Assembly: GCA_035911095.1 (NCBI GenBank)
Contig: JAMHWF010000114.1
Coordinates: forward strand, 1 to 64,000
Length of the DNA: 64,000 nt
Source of the DNA: JAMHWF01 sp035911095
GTDB taxonomy: Bacteria > Pseudomonadota > Gammaproteobacteria > Burkholderiales > Burkholderiaceae_C
Reading direction: 5' to 3'
Positions within the stretch are counted from its first letter, which is position 1; every line of letters begins with the position of its first letter. The position numbers were made by a program, and so were the translations under genes. Under the pieces are notes generated by a model. The model worked only from the letters and a program-made list of their open reading frames with translations. It did not search any database and had not been told where the DNA came from. This document shows, in pieces, positions 16,907-25,090 of the stretch.

Positions 16907-18769
16907 ATGTACGCCAAGTTCTTCGGCCTGGCCCAGGAACCCTTCTCGATCGCGCCGGACCCGCGCTACCTCTTCATGAGCGAGCGCCACCGCGAGGCGC
17001 TGGCGCACCTGCTGTACGGCGTGAAGGGCGGCGGCGGCTTCGTGCTGCTGACCGGCGAGGTCGGGGCCGGCAAGACGACGGTGTGCCGCTGCTTCCTCGA
17101 GCAGATCCCCAAGCGCTGCAACGTCGCCTACGTCTTCAACCCGAAGCTCACGGTGGCCGAGCTGCTGCGCTCGGTGTGCGACGAGTTCCACATCCCGCTC
17201 GACGACCTGCCGGCGTCGGTCGCGACGGTCAAGGACTACACCGACCGCCTGAACGAGTTCCTGCTGCGCACCCACGCGGTCGGGCAGATCAACGTGCTGA
17301 TCATCGACGAGGCGCAGGCGCTGTCGGCCGACGTGCTCGAGCAGCTGCGCCTGCTGACCAACCTCGAGACCAACGAGCGCAAGCTGCTGCAGATCGTGCT
17401 GATCGGCCAGCCCGAGCTGCGCAAGCTGCTGGCGCGGCCCGACCTGGAGCAGGTCTCGCAGCGCGTGATCGCGCGCTACCACCTGAAGGCGCTGAGCGAG
17501 TCCGAGACCGACCAGTACGTGCGGCACCGGCTGGGCGTGGCCGGCATGACGCGGCCGGTGCCGTTCGAGCGCGACGCGCTGCGGCGCATCCACCAGCTCT
17601 CGCGCGGCATCCCGCGGCGCATCAACCTGCTGTGCGACCGGGCGCTGCTAGGCGCCTATTCGGCGGGGCAGGACCGCATCGGGCGCGAGGTGATCGACAA
17701 GGCCGCCGACGAGGTCTTCGAGCGCGGCCTCGCCGAGCCGCGGCCCGAAAGGCGCCGCGGCCCGGGGCGCAACACCTGGCTCGCGATCGGCGCCGGCGGC
17801 GGCGTGCTGGCCGGCGCGCTGATCGCGACCCTCGTCGTGCAGGCGATGCAGGGCGCAGACGCACCCGGCGCCGGCGCCACGGCGGCGCTGGCCTCGGCAT
17901 CGGCCGCCGCGCCGCAGCCGGCAGGCGGCGCCTCGGGCACGGACCCCACCGGTGCCGGCCCCGGGGCCACACCCGCGACGACCACCGCCGATGGCGCCCC
18001 CGCCGCGGCGGCGGACACCACCGGGACCCGCCCCGCCGACGATGGCGCCCCTGCCGCCGGCCGTCCGCCCGACGGCGCGCCCGCCACCCGGCCCGCGGCC
18101 AGCGCCGTCGACGCGGCAGGCGCGACACCGGAGGCGGCGGCACCACTGCGCGGCCTGCCGACCGCGCTGCTCGACGAGGCCCAGGCGTGGCGCCAGCTCG
18201 CGACCGCCTGGCGGCTCGACGGTCTCGAGGCCGGCGACCCCTGCGCCGCGGCCGAGCGCCGGCAGCTGCTGTGCTTCCGCGGCGAGGGCCTGAGCGACCT
18301 GCGCCTGCTGCGCCGGCTCGACCGTCCGGCCTGGCTGACGCTCTCGGACGGGCGCGGCGGTGCGGGCCAGGTGGTGCTGACGGCGCTCGCCCCCGACGGC
18401 GCGACGCTGCGCGCCGGCGACGCGCTGCACCGGGTGCCGCTGGACGTGCTGCAGTCGCGCTGGCGCGGCGACTTCGCGACGCTCTGGCACGCACCACCGG
18501 GCGTGCGCGCCGACGTCGTCGACGCCGCCTCGGGTGGCGAGTCGGCGCGCTGGGTCGCCGCCCGGCTCGACCGTCTGCCCGGCGGGGCCGCCACGGCAGG
18601 CCGGCCGCTGCGCGAACGGGTGCGGGCCTTCCAGCGCGCGGAGGGCCTGGTGGCCGACGGCCTGGCCGGGCCGATCACGCTGATGCAGCTCAACCGCGCC
18701 AGCGGCGTCGACGAGCCGCGCCTGGTCGTCGCCGCCGCGGGCGCGGCCCCGGCGCAGAAGGAGCGCTGA
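16907..18769 (+). CDS. gspA: ExeA/GspA-type AAA ATPase with peptidoglycan-binding end
   Basis: 620 residues. An AAA+ domain begins MYAKFFGLAQEPFSIAPDPR, with Walker A GEVGAGKTT (Lys56) and Walker B LIIDEAQAL. One membrane helix lies near residues 289-312. A long Ala/Thr/Pro-rich periplasmic linker leads to a C-terminal peptidoglycan-binding module (about 560-605, VRAFQRAEGLVADGLAGPIT). ExeA of Aeromonas remodels peptidoglycan with ExeB so that the secretin can assemble. The middle region (about 425-545) also resembles the ExeA periplasmic portion. Its stop overlaps the gspB start by one base. Confidence 0.9.
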   Translation: MYAKFFGLAQEPFSIAPDPRYLFMSERHREALAHLLYGVKGGGGFVLLTGEVGAGKTTVCRCFLEQIPKRCNVAYVFNPKLTVAELLRSVCDEFHIPLDDLPASVATVKDYTDRLNEFLLRTHAVGQINVLIIDEAQALSADVLEQLRLLTNLETNERKLLQIVLIGQPELRKLLARPDLEQVSQRVIARYHLKALSESETDQYVRHRLGVAGMTRPVPFERDALRRIHQLSRGIPRRINLLCDRALLGAYSAGQDRIGREVIDKAADEVFERGLAEPRPERRRGPGRNTWLAIGAGGGVLAGALIATLVVQAMQGADAPGAGATAALASASAAAPQPAGGASGTDPTGAGPGATPATTTADGAPAAAADTTGTRPADDGAPAAGRPPDGAPATRPAASAVDAAGATPEAAAPLRGLPTALLDEAQAWRQLATAWRLDGLEAGDPCAAAERRQLLCFRGEGLSDLRLLRRLDRPAWLTLSDGRGGAGQVVLTALAPDGATLRAGDALHRVPLDVLQSRWRGDFATLWHAPPGVRADVVDAASGGESARWVAARLDRLPGGAATAGRPLRERVRAFQRAEGLVADGLAGPITLMQLNRASGVDEPRLVVAAAGAAPAQKER

Positions 18770-19515
18770 TGTCCTACATCCTCGATGCGCTCAAGCGCGC
18801 CGACGCCGAGCGCGAACGTGAGCGCGGCGCGGTGCCCGACCTCTACGCGCAGGCCGCGCCCTCGCTCGCCGGCGCGCCGCCGGCGCGGCGCCGGCCGGCA
18901 CGGGCGGGCTGGATGCTCGTCGGCAGCCTGATCGGCCTGGTGCTGGCGGCCGCGGGCTGGTGGATGTCCGTGGTCAGCAGCGACGACACGACCCCGCCGC
19001 CGGTCCCGCGCGCGGGCCTCGGCGCGCCCGCCGGGCCGGGGCCCGCGGCGACGCCCGCCGGCAGCGACGCACCACCGCCAGCGGACGCCGCTGCGCCAGC
19101 GCCACGCCAGGACGCCACCGCGCAGGCGGACCCCGACGAGCCGCCGATCGCGGTGCGCCAAGTGCGCCCGCGCCCGCCGCAGCCGACCCCGACCCCGACG
19201 CCGACCACTGCCGATGCAGCCGCCACCCGCTCGCCCCCTGCGGACGCGACGCCCACCGGTGCCGCCGCCGCGGCCGACCCGGCGCGCCGCGTGTACCAGC
19301 TGCACGAGCTGCCGGCGGCGGTCCGCGGCGAGCTGCCGCAGCTCAGCTTCGGCGGCGCCATGCATTCGGAAGAGGCCCGCAGCCGGATGCTGATCGTCAA
19401 CGGCCAGCTGCTGCGCGAAGGCGACCCGGCCGGCCCCAACCTGCGCCTCGCCGAGATCCGCCTGCGCTCCGCGGTGTTCGACTTCAAGAGCTACCGCGTC
19501 GAGATCGCGTACTGA
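18769..19515 (+). CDS. gspB: GspB/ExeB-type general secretion protein
   Basis: 248 residues. Starts MSYILDALKRADAERERERG, the invariant opening of GspB proteins. A membrane helix follows at about 46-66 (MLVGSLIGLVLAAAGWWM), then a Pro-rich linker, then a C-terminal domain with YQLHELPAAVRGELPQLSFG and SRMLIVNGQLLREGD, the GspB domain that contacts the secretin. The start codon overlaps the gspA stop as TGATG. No secretin or other gsp gene is in the window, so the pair would work with a type II system or secretin encoded elsewhere. Confidence 0.92.
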   Translation: MSYILDALKRADAERERERGAVPDLYAQAAPSLAGAPPARRRPARAGWMLVGSLIGLVLAAAGWWMSVVSSDDTTPPPVPRAGLGAPAGPGPAATPAGSDAPPPADAAAPAPRQDATAQADPDEPPIAVRQVRPRPPQPTPTPTPTTADAAATRSPPADATPTGAAAAADPARRVYQLHELPAAVRGELPQLSFGGAMHSEEARSRMLIVNGQLLREGDPAGPNLRLAEIRLRSAVFDFKSYRVEIAY

Positions 19516-19589
19516 GCGCGACCCGACGACGCCCTCCCTTGCGCCGCCGGCGCTTCCGCCCCGCCCCACCGCTGCCCCGAAGGTCTTCC

Positions 19590-20084
19590 ATGCGTCTCGT
19601 GCCCCCGGCTTCCTGCTTCCGCCTCGCGGGCCTCGCCGCCGCGTTCGTGCTCGTCGCCTGCGGCGCGGCGGCGGAGCCGATCGGCGAGGTCGACACCGTC
19701 TTCAAGTTCATCGGGCCGGACCACAAGATCGTCGTCGACGCCTACGACGACCCGAAGGTCGAGGGCGTGACCTGCTACGTCTCGCGCGCGAAGACCGGCG
19801 GGTTGAAGGGCGCCTTCGGCCTCGCCGAGGACAAGGCCGAGGCCTCGATCGCCTGCCGCCAGGTCGGGCCGATCCGTTTCCCGTCGCCGGTCGAGGCGCA
19901 GGAGGAGATGTTCTCCGAGCGCATCTCGCTGGTCTTCAAGCGGCTGCGCGTGGTGCGCATGGTCGACCCCAAGCGCAACGTGCTGGTCTACCTGACCTAC
20001 TCGGACCGGGTGATCGAAGGCTCGCCGCAGAACAGCCTGACCGTGGTGCCGGTCGACCGGCAGACCGCGATCCCGGTCAAGTAG
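19590..20084 (+). CDS. creA: CreA-family periplasmic protein
   Basis: 164 residues with a signal peptide; LVACGAAAEPIGEV can be read as a lipobox (Cys24) or a Sec site after ACGAAA. The mature domain (EVDTVFKFIGPDHKIVVDAY, GVTCYVSRAKTGG, EASIACRQVGPI) matches CreA, a conserved small periplasmic protein of unknown biochemical role named from the E. coli creABCD locus. No creBC is nearby. It begins 74 bases after gspB and may be read through from it. Confidence 0.9.
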   Translation: MRLVPPASCFRLAGLAAAFVLVACGAAAEPIGEVDTVFKFIGPDHKIVVDAYDDPKVEGVTCYVSRAKTGGLKGAFGLAEDKAEASIACRQVGPIRFPSPVEAQEEMFSERISLVFKRLRVVRMVDPKRNVLVYLTYSDRVIEGSPQNSLTVVPVDRQTAIPVK

Positions 20085-20097
20085 CGGTCAGTAGCGC

Positions 20098-20625
20098 TCA
20101 GGTCTGCGCGCGTTCGCGCCGGCGCGGCGCGGCACCGCCCTGCTTTGCCGGCGCCGCGGCCTTCTCGGGCGCCGCCTGCCCGGCCTGGTCGAGCCGCTGC
20201 TGCAGCGCGTGCCGCAGCTCGCGCCGCCCCCCCGCACCGGCGCTGCGATAGACCGCCAGCGCGAGGTCGAGGAAGGCCTTCTCGGCCGGTGTCGGCGTGA
20301 GCAACTCGCGCGCCTCGTCGAGCCAGCCGGCGGGCTTGCCGGCGTGGTTCTCGATCTGCCGCGCCAGGCGGTCGCCGATCGGCCGCGACGACTTGATCTG
20401 GCTCCACATGCTGGGCGAGATCTGGAGCTGTTCTGCGTAGCGCTGCTCGAGCCCCTTGGGCGGCACGCCGCGCGCCAGCGCGTCTTCCGCATAGGCCTGG
20501 AACAGCGCCAGCACGTTGCGCCGCCGCGCGACGGTGGCGTCGCTCGCGCCAGGCGCAGTGGGCGCAGGTCCGACGTCGTCTTCGGCTTCGATGTGGCGGG
20601 GCTTGAACATGGGGGTGGAAAACAT
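20098..20625 (-). CDS. Helix-turn-helix (XRE-like) protein
   Basis: 175 residues. The centre (GLEQRYAEQLQISPSMWSQI, then SSRPIGDRLARQIE and GKPAGWLDEA) is a helix-turn-helix of the kind annotated in Betaproteobacteria as XRE-like, with the recognition helix around SPSMWSQIKSS. The C-terminal 40 residues are rich in Ala, Gln, Lys and Arg and look disordered. A second in-frame ATG at 20610 (MFKPRH) is possible. It faces away from a strong promoter and a 34-codon ORF 84 bases off, so it could regulate them; that is inference. Confidence 0.75.
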   Translation of the reverse strand: MFSTPMFKPRHIEAEDDVGPAPTAPGASDATVARRRNVLALFQAYAEDALARGVPPKGLEQRYAEQLQISPSMWSQIKSSRPIGDRLARQIENHAGKPAGWLDEARELLTPTPAEKAFLDLALAVYRSAGAGGRRELRHALQQRLDQAGQAAPEKAAAPAKQGGAAPRRRERAQT

Positions 20626-20637
20626 TCTCGCCGTCTC

Positions 20638-20666
20638 TTGACGCTCGCGTAAAGACTATTTACTGT
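20638..20666 (+). promoter_or_regulatory. Sigma-70-type promoter with overlapping palindrome
   Basis: TTGACG (20638-20643) and TACTGT (20661-20666) are separated by exactly 17 bases, a good match to the housekeeping consensus in a genome where such AT-rich spacing is rare. Inside it lies GTAAAGACTATTTAC (20649-20663), whose 5-bp arms GTAAA/TTTAC form an operator-like dyad over the spacer and -10. The promoter reads into the 34-codon ORF at 20710 and away from the helix-turn-helix gene. Confidence 0.55.
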
Positions 20667-20709
20667 GGCGCCTCTTCGCTTTCCTTCAACCCACCCGAGA
20701 GGAGCCGAC

Positions 20710-20814
20710 ATGACCAAGATGCACAGCGCGTCGCACCGGCGCCTCCGTGAGACGCGGCAATGCCCACTGCCGCTCGTCTTCGGGTTCGGGTTCAGGAACG
20801 GCGGGGGCTGCTAG
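20710..20814 (+). CDS. 34-codon leader-like ORF
   Basis: Starts MTKMHSASHR and ends GFGFRNGGGC; no known family. It has GAGGAG seven bases before the ATG and a promoter placed 44 bases upstream, which is why I take it as translated. A GC-rich hairpin (20796-20828) covers its last codons and stop. Basic in the middle (RRLRETR), hydrophobic and Gly-rich at the end. It could be a leader peptide controlling downstream reading, or a small secreted or modified peptide (two Cys, Gly tail). Both ideas are inference. Confidence 0.4.
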   Translation: MTKMHSASHRRLRETRQCPLPLVFGFGFRNGGGC

Positions 20815-20828
20815 GCCCCGGCCCGTTC
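20796..20828 (+). other. Hairpin over the stop codon of the 34-codon ORF
   Basis: GAACGG at 20796-20801 pairs with CCGTTC at 20823-20828, and GGGGC at 20804-20808 pairs with GCCCC at 20815-20819, with a six-base apical loop holding the TAG stop. There is no U-tract after it, so it is more like an attenuator or stabilising stem than a terminator. Confidence 0.5.
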
Positions 20829-20869
20829 CGCGCCCTCGCCCGAGGGTCGTTCCACCACCACGTCGTCCC

Positions 20870-20887
20870 CAGGCCCGTCCGGGCCTG
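20870..20887. other. Tight perfect hairpin
   Basis: CAGGCCCG (20870-20877) and CGGGCCTG (20880-20887) are perfect complements around two bases. It lies in the 393-base interval 20815-21207, which otherwise contains no protein-coding gene I can support and carries a series of such stems. Confidence 0.45.
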
Positions 20888-21002
20888 AGTCCGCCGCGCG
20901 CACCCGCGTCGCGGCCGGCTCGTCGGCTTCGCGCGCAGCCGCCGCTGGCGGATCCGCATCGAGGCGCCGGACACCGAGGGTCGCCGCCCACCGTTCGCCA
21001 CC

Positions 21003-21156
21003 GCTTTCCCTGCGGGTGTGTCCCTGCACACCACGTCGCCGAACCACCGGGTGTGGGCGGCGTGGCGTGTGCGCCGACCAGCTTCGAGCCGGTCCCGTGC
21101 AGCGGGACACCTCGTCCGGCCCGACGCCCGCCCAGGGACACAGCCGCAGGGAAAGC
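21003..21156. repeat. 154-bp element bounded by 24-bp imperfect inverted repeats
   Basis: Left arm 21003-21026 (GCTTTCCCTGCGG followed by GTGTGTCCCTG) is the reverse complement of the right arm 21133-21156 with a single mismatch. The 106-base interior has further stems, including GTCCCG/CGGGAC inside 21106-21122. It ends about 50 bases before the 74-aa ORF. The size and long terminal inverted repeats fit a MITE-like element or a large cis-acting RNA stem. No obvious target-site duplication flanks it and I saw no second copy in the window. Confidence 0.55.
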
Positions 21157-21207
21157 GCCCCCAGGCCTCGAGGCCCGCCCTCGAGGTTCGACCTCGATGG
21201 AGTTCAC

Positions 21208-21432
21208 ATGAAGCACTACCGTGACACCACGCCCGCGATGCGGGCCATCGCCGCCGTCCTGGCGGTGCTCGCCAACGTCGTCGTCCTCGGCGGCGTGATC
21301 GAGCTGTTCGTTGAGCTGCCCGCGGACCCGCGGGTCGCGCGCGCCCCACCCGCCGCGTCGGCCACCGCCCCCGCCGCCGCGCCGGGGGCCGGGCCGCAAG
21401 CGCAGGCGCGGCCGCTGGCGGCCGGCGCCTGA
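21208..21432 (+). CDS. Small single-pass membrane protein, 74 aa
   Basis: Begins MKHYRDTTPAMRAIAAVLAV, continues with a membrane helix (about residues 10-34, ending VLGGVIELFV) and then a 40-residue Pro/Ala tail. GGAG seven to ten bases before the ATG (21198-21201) supports the start. No family recognised. It is the first clear gene downstream of the 20638 promoter and its structured leader, and ends 27 bases before the convergent ketopantoate-reductase-like gene. Confidence 0.6.
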   Translation: MKHYRDTTPAMRAIAAVLAVLANVVVLGGVIELFVELPADPRVARAPPAASATAPAAAPGAGPQAQARPLAAGA

Positions 21433-21438
21433 ACCACG

Positions 21439-21455
21439 GCCGGGCCCTGCCCGGC
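21439..21455. terminator. Hairpin between convergent genes
   Basis: GCCGGGC (21439-21445) and GCCCGGC (21449-21455) are perfect complements around a three-base loop, placed between the stops of the 74-aa gene and the panE-like gene. It lacks a U-tract on either strand, so terminator function is likely but not certain. Confidence 0.5.
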
Positions 21456-21459
21456 GGGT

Positions 21460-22467
21460 TCAGCGCGGCTGCGGCGCGAGCTTCGCGTGCTGCGCGGCGA
21501 GCGTCGCCGCGAGCAGGCTCGTCGCGGCGTGGATCGCGTCGATCACCGGCGTTGCGACGCCGGTGATGCGGCCGAGCTCGGCCACCGAGCCGACCAGCGC
21601 CGCCAGCTCGAGCTCGCGCCCGGCCTCGACGTCCTGCAGCATCGAGGTCTTGTGCGCGCCGACCGCCTCGGCCCCGGCGAGGCGCTGCTCGAGCGAGATC
21701 TTGAAGCGCACGCCCAGCGCCTCGGCCACCGCCTGCCCCTCGGCCATCATCGACGCCGCCAGCGCGCGCGTCGCCGGGTAGCGGCAGATGTCTTCGAGCG
21801 TCGCGTGCGTCAGCGCGCTGATCGGGTTGAAGCTGAGGTTGCCCCAGAGCTTGATCCAGATCTCCGAGCGGATGTCGCGCGCCACCGGCGCCTTGAAGCC
21901 GGCGCGCATCAGCACCTGCGACAGCGCCTCCACGCGCGGACTGCGCGAGCCGTCGGGCTCGCCGAGCGTGAAGCGGTTGCCCTCGATCACGCGCACCAAG
22001 CCGGGCTCGACCAGCTCGGCGGCCGGGTAGACGACGCTGCCGATCATGCGCTCGGCCTCGATCTGCGCGGCGATCTCGCCGCCGGGGTCGACGCTCTCGA
22101 GGCCGCGCCCCTCGTGCGGGCCGGCCAGCTTGTGGAAGTACCACCAGGGGATGCCGTTGATCATCGTGACGACCGCGGTCTCGGGCCCGAAGAGGCCGCG
22201 CAGCGCCGGCAGCAGCTCGCGCACCTGGTGCGCCTTGACGGTGAGCAGCACCGCGTCCTGCGGGCCGGCTTCGGCCGGGTGTTCGACCGCGGCGACGTTC
22301 GCCGCGTGCTGCTCGCTGCCGTCCTCGAGCCGGAGGCGGAAGCCGCGTTCGCGGATCGCCGCCAGGTTGCGGTTGCGCGCGATGAAGGTCACGTCCTCGC
22401 CCGCGAGCGCCAGCCTGGCGCCGAGGTAGCCGCCGATCGCACCGGCGCCGACGATCGCGAGCTTCAT
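21460..22467 (-). CDS. Ketopantoate reductase family protein (PanE/ApbA)
   Basis: 335 residues. NAD(P)-binding GAGAIGGYLGARLALAG at residues 7-23, VTMINGIPWWYFHKL in the domain interface, and WIKLWGNLSFNPISALT around the catalytic Lys. True PanE reduces 2-dehydropantoate to pantoate for coenzyme A. The protein is about 30 residues longer than E. coli PanE and sits directly after an acyl-CoA ligase rather than pan genes, so it may be a paralogue acting on another 2-oxoacid. Same strand as the ligase with a 34-base gap. Confidence 0.85.
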   Translation of the reverse strand: MKLAIVGAGAIGGYLGARLALAGEDVTFIARNRNLAAIRERGFRLRLEDGSEQHAANVAAVEHPAEAGPQDAVLLTVKAHQVRELLPALRGLFGPETAVVTMINGIPWWYFHKLAGPHEGRGLESVDPGGEIAAQIEAERMIGSVVYPAAELVEPGLVRVIEGNRFTLGEPDGSRSPRVEALSQVLMRAGFKAPVARDIRSEIWIKLWGNLSFNPISALTHATLEDICRYPATRALAASMMAEGQAVAEALGVRFKISLEQRLAGAEAVGAHKTSMLQDVEAGRELELAALVGSVAELGRITGVATPVIDAIHAATSLLAATLAAQHAKLAPQPR

Positions 22468-22501
22468 CGCCCGTCCTCCGCGCGCACCACGCCGGCCCGG
22501 C

Positions 22502-24034
22502 TCACGACGTCAACCCCAGGATCGCCGCCAGCCCGATACGGGTGAGCTTGCCGGTCGCGCCCTTGGGCAGCTCGTCGGCGAAGACGACGCGCTTGGGCAC
22601 CTTGAAATCGGCCGCCCGCGCGGCGACGAACTGCTGCAGCTCGCGCTCGCTCGCGGCCTGCCCTTCGCGCAGCACGACGCAGGCCGCGACCTCCTCGCCG
22701 AGCTTGGGGTGCGGCAGGCCGAAGCACACCGCCTGCGCGACCGCCGGGTGGTCGAGCAGAATCTCGTCGATCTCGCGCGGGCTGATCTTCTCGCCGCCGC
22801 GGTTGATGATCTCCTTCAGCCGGCCGGTGATCGTCAGGTAGCCGCCGGCGTCGCGTACGCCCTGGTCGCCGGTGCGGAACCAGCCGTCGACATAGGCCTC
22901 GGCATTGGCCTTCGGGTTGTTCTCGTAGCCGGCCGTCACGCTCGGGCCGCGGATCACGATCTCGCCCACCTCGCCCGGGCCGAGCTTGCGACCGTCCTCG
23001 CCGAGGATCGCGATCTCGGGGCCGGCCGGCAGGCCGACCGTGCCGGGCTTGCGCAGCCCCGGCGGCAGCGGGTTGGCGGCCATCTGGTGCGCCGCCTCGG
23101 TCATGCCGTAGGTCTCGACCAGCGGCGCGCCGAAGGCCTCCTCGATCTCGCGGATCGTCTGCGGCGGCATCGAGCTCGACGAGGAGCGCACGAAGCGCAG
23201 CGGATGGCGCGCGATCACCTCGCGGCTCTTCGCCGCGCGGGTGACGATCGCCTGGTGCATCGTCGGCACCGCGGTGTACCAGGTGGGCTTCGCCTCCTCC
23301 ATCCAGGCGAAAAACTTCAGCGCATTGAAGCCCGGCGTGCAGAACACCTTCGAGCCGGCCGCGAGCGGCGCCAGCACGCCGGCCATCAGGCCGTGGATGT
23401 GGAACAGCGGCATGATGTTCAGCCCGCAGTCGCCGGGGCCGAGCCAGAGCGAACGCGCGATCTGCCGTGCCGATGAGGCGAGGTTCTGCTGCGTGAGCGG
23501 CACGATCTTCGGCTTCGCGGTCGAGCCCGAGGTGTGCAGCACCATGGCGAGGTCCTCGGCCTCACCGGGGCCACCGTGCGCCGCGGGCGCGGCCGCGGGC
23601 GGCGTGCCGGGGCGCGGCTGCAGGTGGAACTGGCCGGCCGGCGCCTGCGGCTCGGTCACCAGCTCGAGCACGCGCAGCCCGAGCCGCCCGGCCGCCTCGA
23701 CCGCTGGCGACGTGCTGCCCTGCTCGACGATCAGCAGCTTCGCCTTCAGGTCGGAGAGGTAGTACGCGAACTCGTCGACGCGGTAGGCCGGGTTGAGCGG
23801 CGCGCTGGTGCAGCTGCTGGCACAGGCGACGAAGCAGGCGGCGGCCTCCGGGCCATTGGGCAGCACGAACGCGACGCGGTCGTTGCGGCCGGCGCCCTGC
23901 GCATTCAGGGTCGCCCGCGTGGCCTCGACGAGGGCCCGCAGCGCACCGAACGTGAGCGTTTCGCGTCCGGGTGCGCCCAGGGCCGGGGCGTTCGCGTCGC
24001 TGCCTTCGAGCAGGTCCTGGAGTCTGGAGGTCAT
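22502..24034 (-). CDS. AMP-forming acyl-CoA synthetase, oxalyl-CoA-synthetase-like
   Basis: 510 residues of the ANL superfamily. The phosphate loop LHTSGSTAKPKIVPLTQQNL, the adenine motif VETYGMTEAAHQMAANPLP, the hinge GYLTITGRLKEIINRGGEKI and the catalytic Lys motif PKGATGKLTRIGL are all present. The pattern MPLFHIHGL with PTWYTAVPTMHQ is reminiscent of the AAE3/oxalate-CoA ligase branch. The start at 24034 gives MTSRLQDLLEG. Probably co-transcribed with the following panE-like gene; substrate unproven. Confidence 0.85.
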   Translation of the reverse strand: MTSRLQDLLEGSDANAPALGAPGRETLTFGALRALVEATRATLNAQGAGRNDRVAFVLPNGPEAAACFVACASSCTSAPLNPAYRVDEFAYYLSDLKAKLLIVEQGSTSPAVEAAGRLGLRVLELVTEPQAPAGQFHLQPRPGTPPAAAPAAHGGPGEAEDLAMVLHTSGSTAKPKIVPLTQQNLASSARQIARSLWLGPGDCGLNIMPLFHIHGLMAGVLAPLAAGSKVFCTPGFNALKFFAWMEEAKPTWYTAVPTMHQAIVTRAAKSREVIARHPLRFVRSSSSSMPPQTIREIEEAFGAPLVETYGMTEAAHQMAANPLPPGLRKPGTVGLPAGPEIAILGEDGRKLGPGEVGEIVIRGPSVTAGYENNPKANAEAYVDGWFRTGDQGVRDAGGYLTITGRLKEIINRGGEKISPREIDEILLDHPAVAQAVCFGLPHPKLGEEVAACVVLREGQAASERELQQFVAARAADFKVPKRVVFADELPKGATGKLTRIGLAAILGLTS

Positions 24035-24213
24035 CGGGGGTGCTCTCTTGTGATGCCGCGCCAGCCGCGCCCTGCGGCCTGGACGTCCCTTCGGGCCGGT
24101 CAACTTTAGCGCGAGTGGGGGCGCACACTCGAGCCTGGACGGCGCGTGCCCCGAGCGGGCGCGCACCTTGCGCTACGTGCCGAGCACGACCGCCCTTTTC
24201 CGGAGCCTTGTCC

Positions 24214-25062
24214 ATGAGCGATGCCCCCGCGTCCCGCACGTTCTTCATCACCGGCGTCTCGACCGGCCTCGGCCGCGCGCTGGCGCGCGCCGCCCTCGAG
24301 GACGGCCACCGCGTCGTCGGCACGCTGCGCGACCGGACGGCCTGCGAGGCCTTCGAGGCGCTGGCGCCGGGCCGCGCCTTCGCCCGCCGGCTCGACATCA
24401 CCGAGACGGCCGCGGTGGGTCGTGTCGTCGCCGAGGTCGAGCGCGAAGTGGGTGCGATCGACGTGCTCGTCAACAACGCCGGCTATGGCCAGGAGGGGCC
24501 GCTCGAGGAGTCGCCGCTGGACGAGCTGCGGCGCCAGTTCGAGGTCAACGTCTTCGGCACCGTGGCGGTGATCAAGGCGGTGCTGCCGCACATGCGCAAG
24601 CGCCGCGCCGGGCGCATCCTGGTCGTGACCTCGATGTGCGGCTTCATCACGCTGCCCGGCCTGTCCTACTACCAGGGCAGCAAGTTCGCGCTCGAAGGCA
24701 TCACCGAGACGCTGGGCAAGGAGGTCAAGCCCTTCGGCATCCACGTCACCGCGGTCGAGCCGGGCGCCTTCCGCACCGACTGGGCCGGGCGCTCGATGAC
24801 GCGCACGCCACGCAGCATCGCCGACTACGACGCGAGCTTCGGGCCGCTGCGCGAGAACCGGCTCGGGCGCAGCGGCAACCAGCCCGGCGACCCGGCGAAG
24901 GCGGCGCGCGCGATGCTCGAGCTCGCCGCGGCGCCCACGCCGCCGGCGCACCTGATCATCGGCCCCGACGCCCTGCAACTGGTGCGCGACAAGTTCGCGC
25001 TGCTCGAAAGCGAGATCGCGGCCTGGGAGCCGCTGACGCGCTCGACGAACTTCGACGCCTGA
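24214..25062 (+). CDS. Short-chain dehydrogenase/reductase
   Basis: 282 residues, classical SDR. NAD(P) site TGVSTGLGRALARAALEDGH near residue 14, NNAGYG, catalytic Ser in VVTSMCGF, and Tyr/Lys in YYQGSKFALEG. The C-terminus (GDPAKAARAMLELA, PAHLIIGPDAL) is that of the oxidoreductase subgroup often labelled YbbO-like or retinol-dehydrogenase-like. Divergent from the acyl-CoA ligase with 179 bases between; converges on the SulP gene. Substrate not deducible. Confidence 0.9.
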   Translation: MSDAPASRTFFITGVSTGLGRALARAALEDGHRVVGTLRDRTACEAFEALAPGRAFARRLDITETAAVGRVVAEVEREVGAIDVLVNNAGYGQEGPLEESPLDELRRQFEVNVFGTVAVIKAVLPHMRKRRAGRILVVTSMCGFITLPGLSYYQGSKFALEGITETLGKEVKPFGIHVTAVEPGAFRTDWAGRSMTRTPRSIADYDASFGPLRENRLGRSGNQPGDPAKAARAMLELAAAPTPPAHLIIGPDALQLVRDKFALLESEIAAWEPLTRSTNFDA

Positions 25063-25090
25063 GCGAGCGGGCGCCGCGCGGCGCCGGCGT

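Noticed and set aside
14735..17593. Long minus-strand frame extending ssuE upstream
   Set aside because: SsuE begins properly at 15343; the extension is antisense to pldA and gspA.
20747..21211. Plus-strand 154-codon frame, and a 99-codon minus frame at 20811-21110, through the inverted repeat
   Set aside because: Both are Pro/Arg-rich, lack ribosome-binding sites and run through the hairpin arms; coding is not supported.
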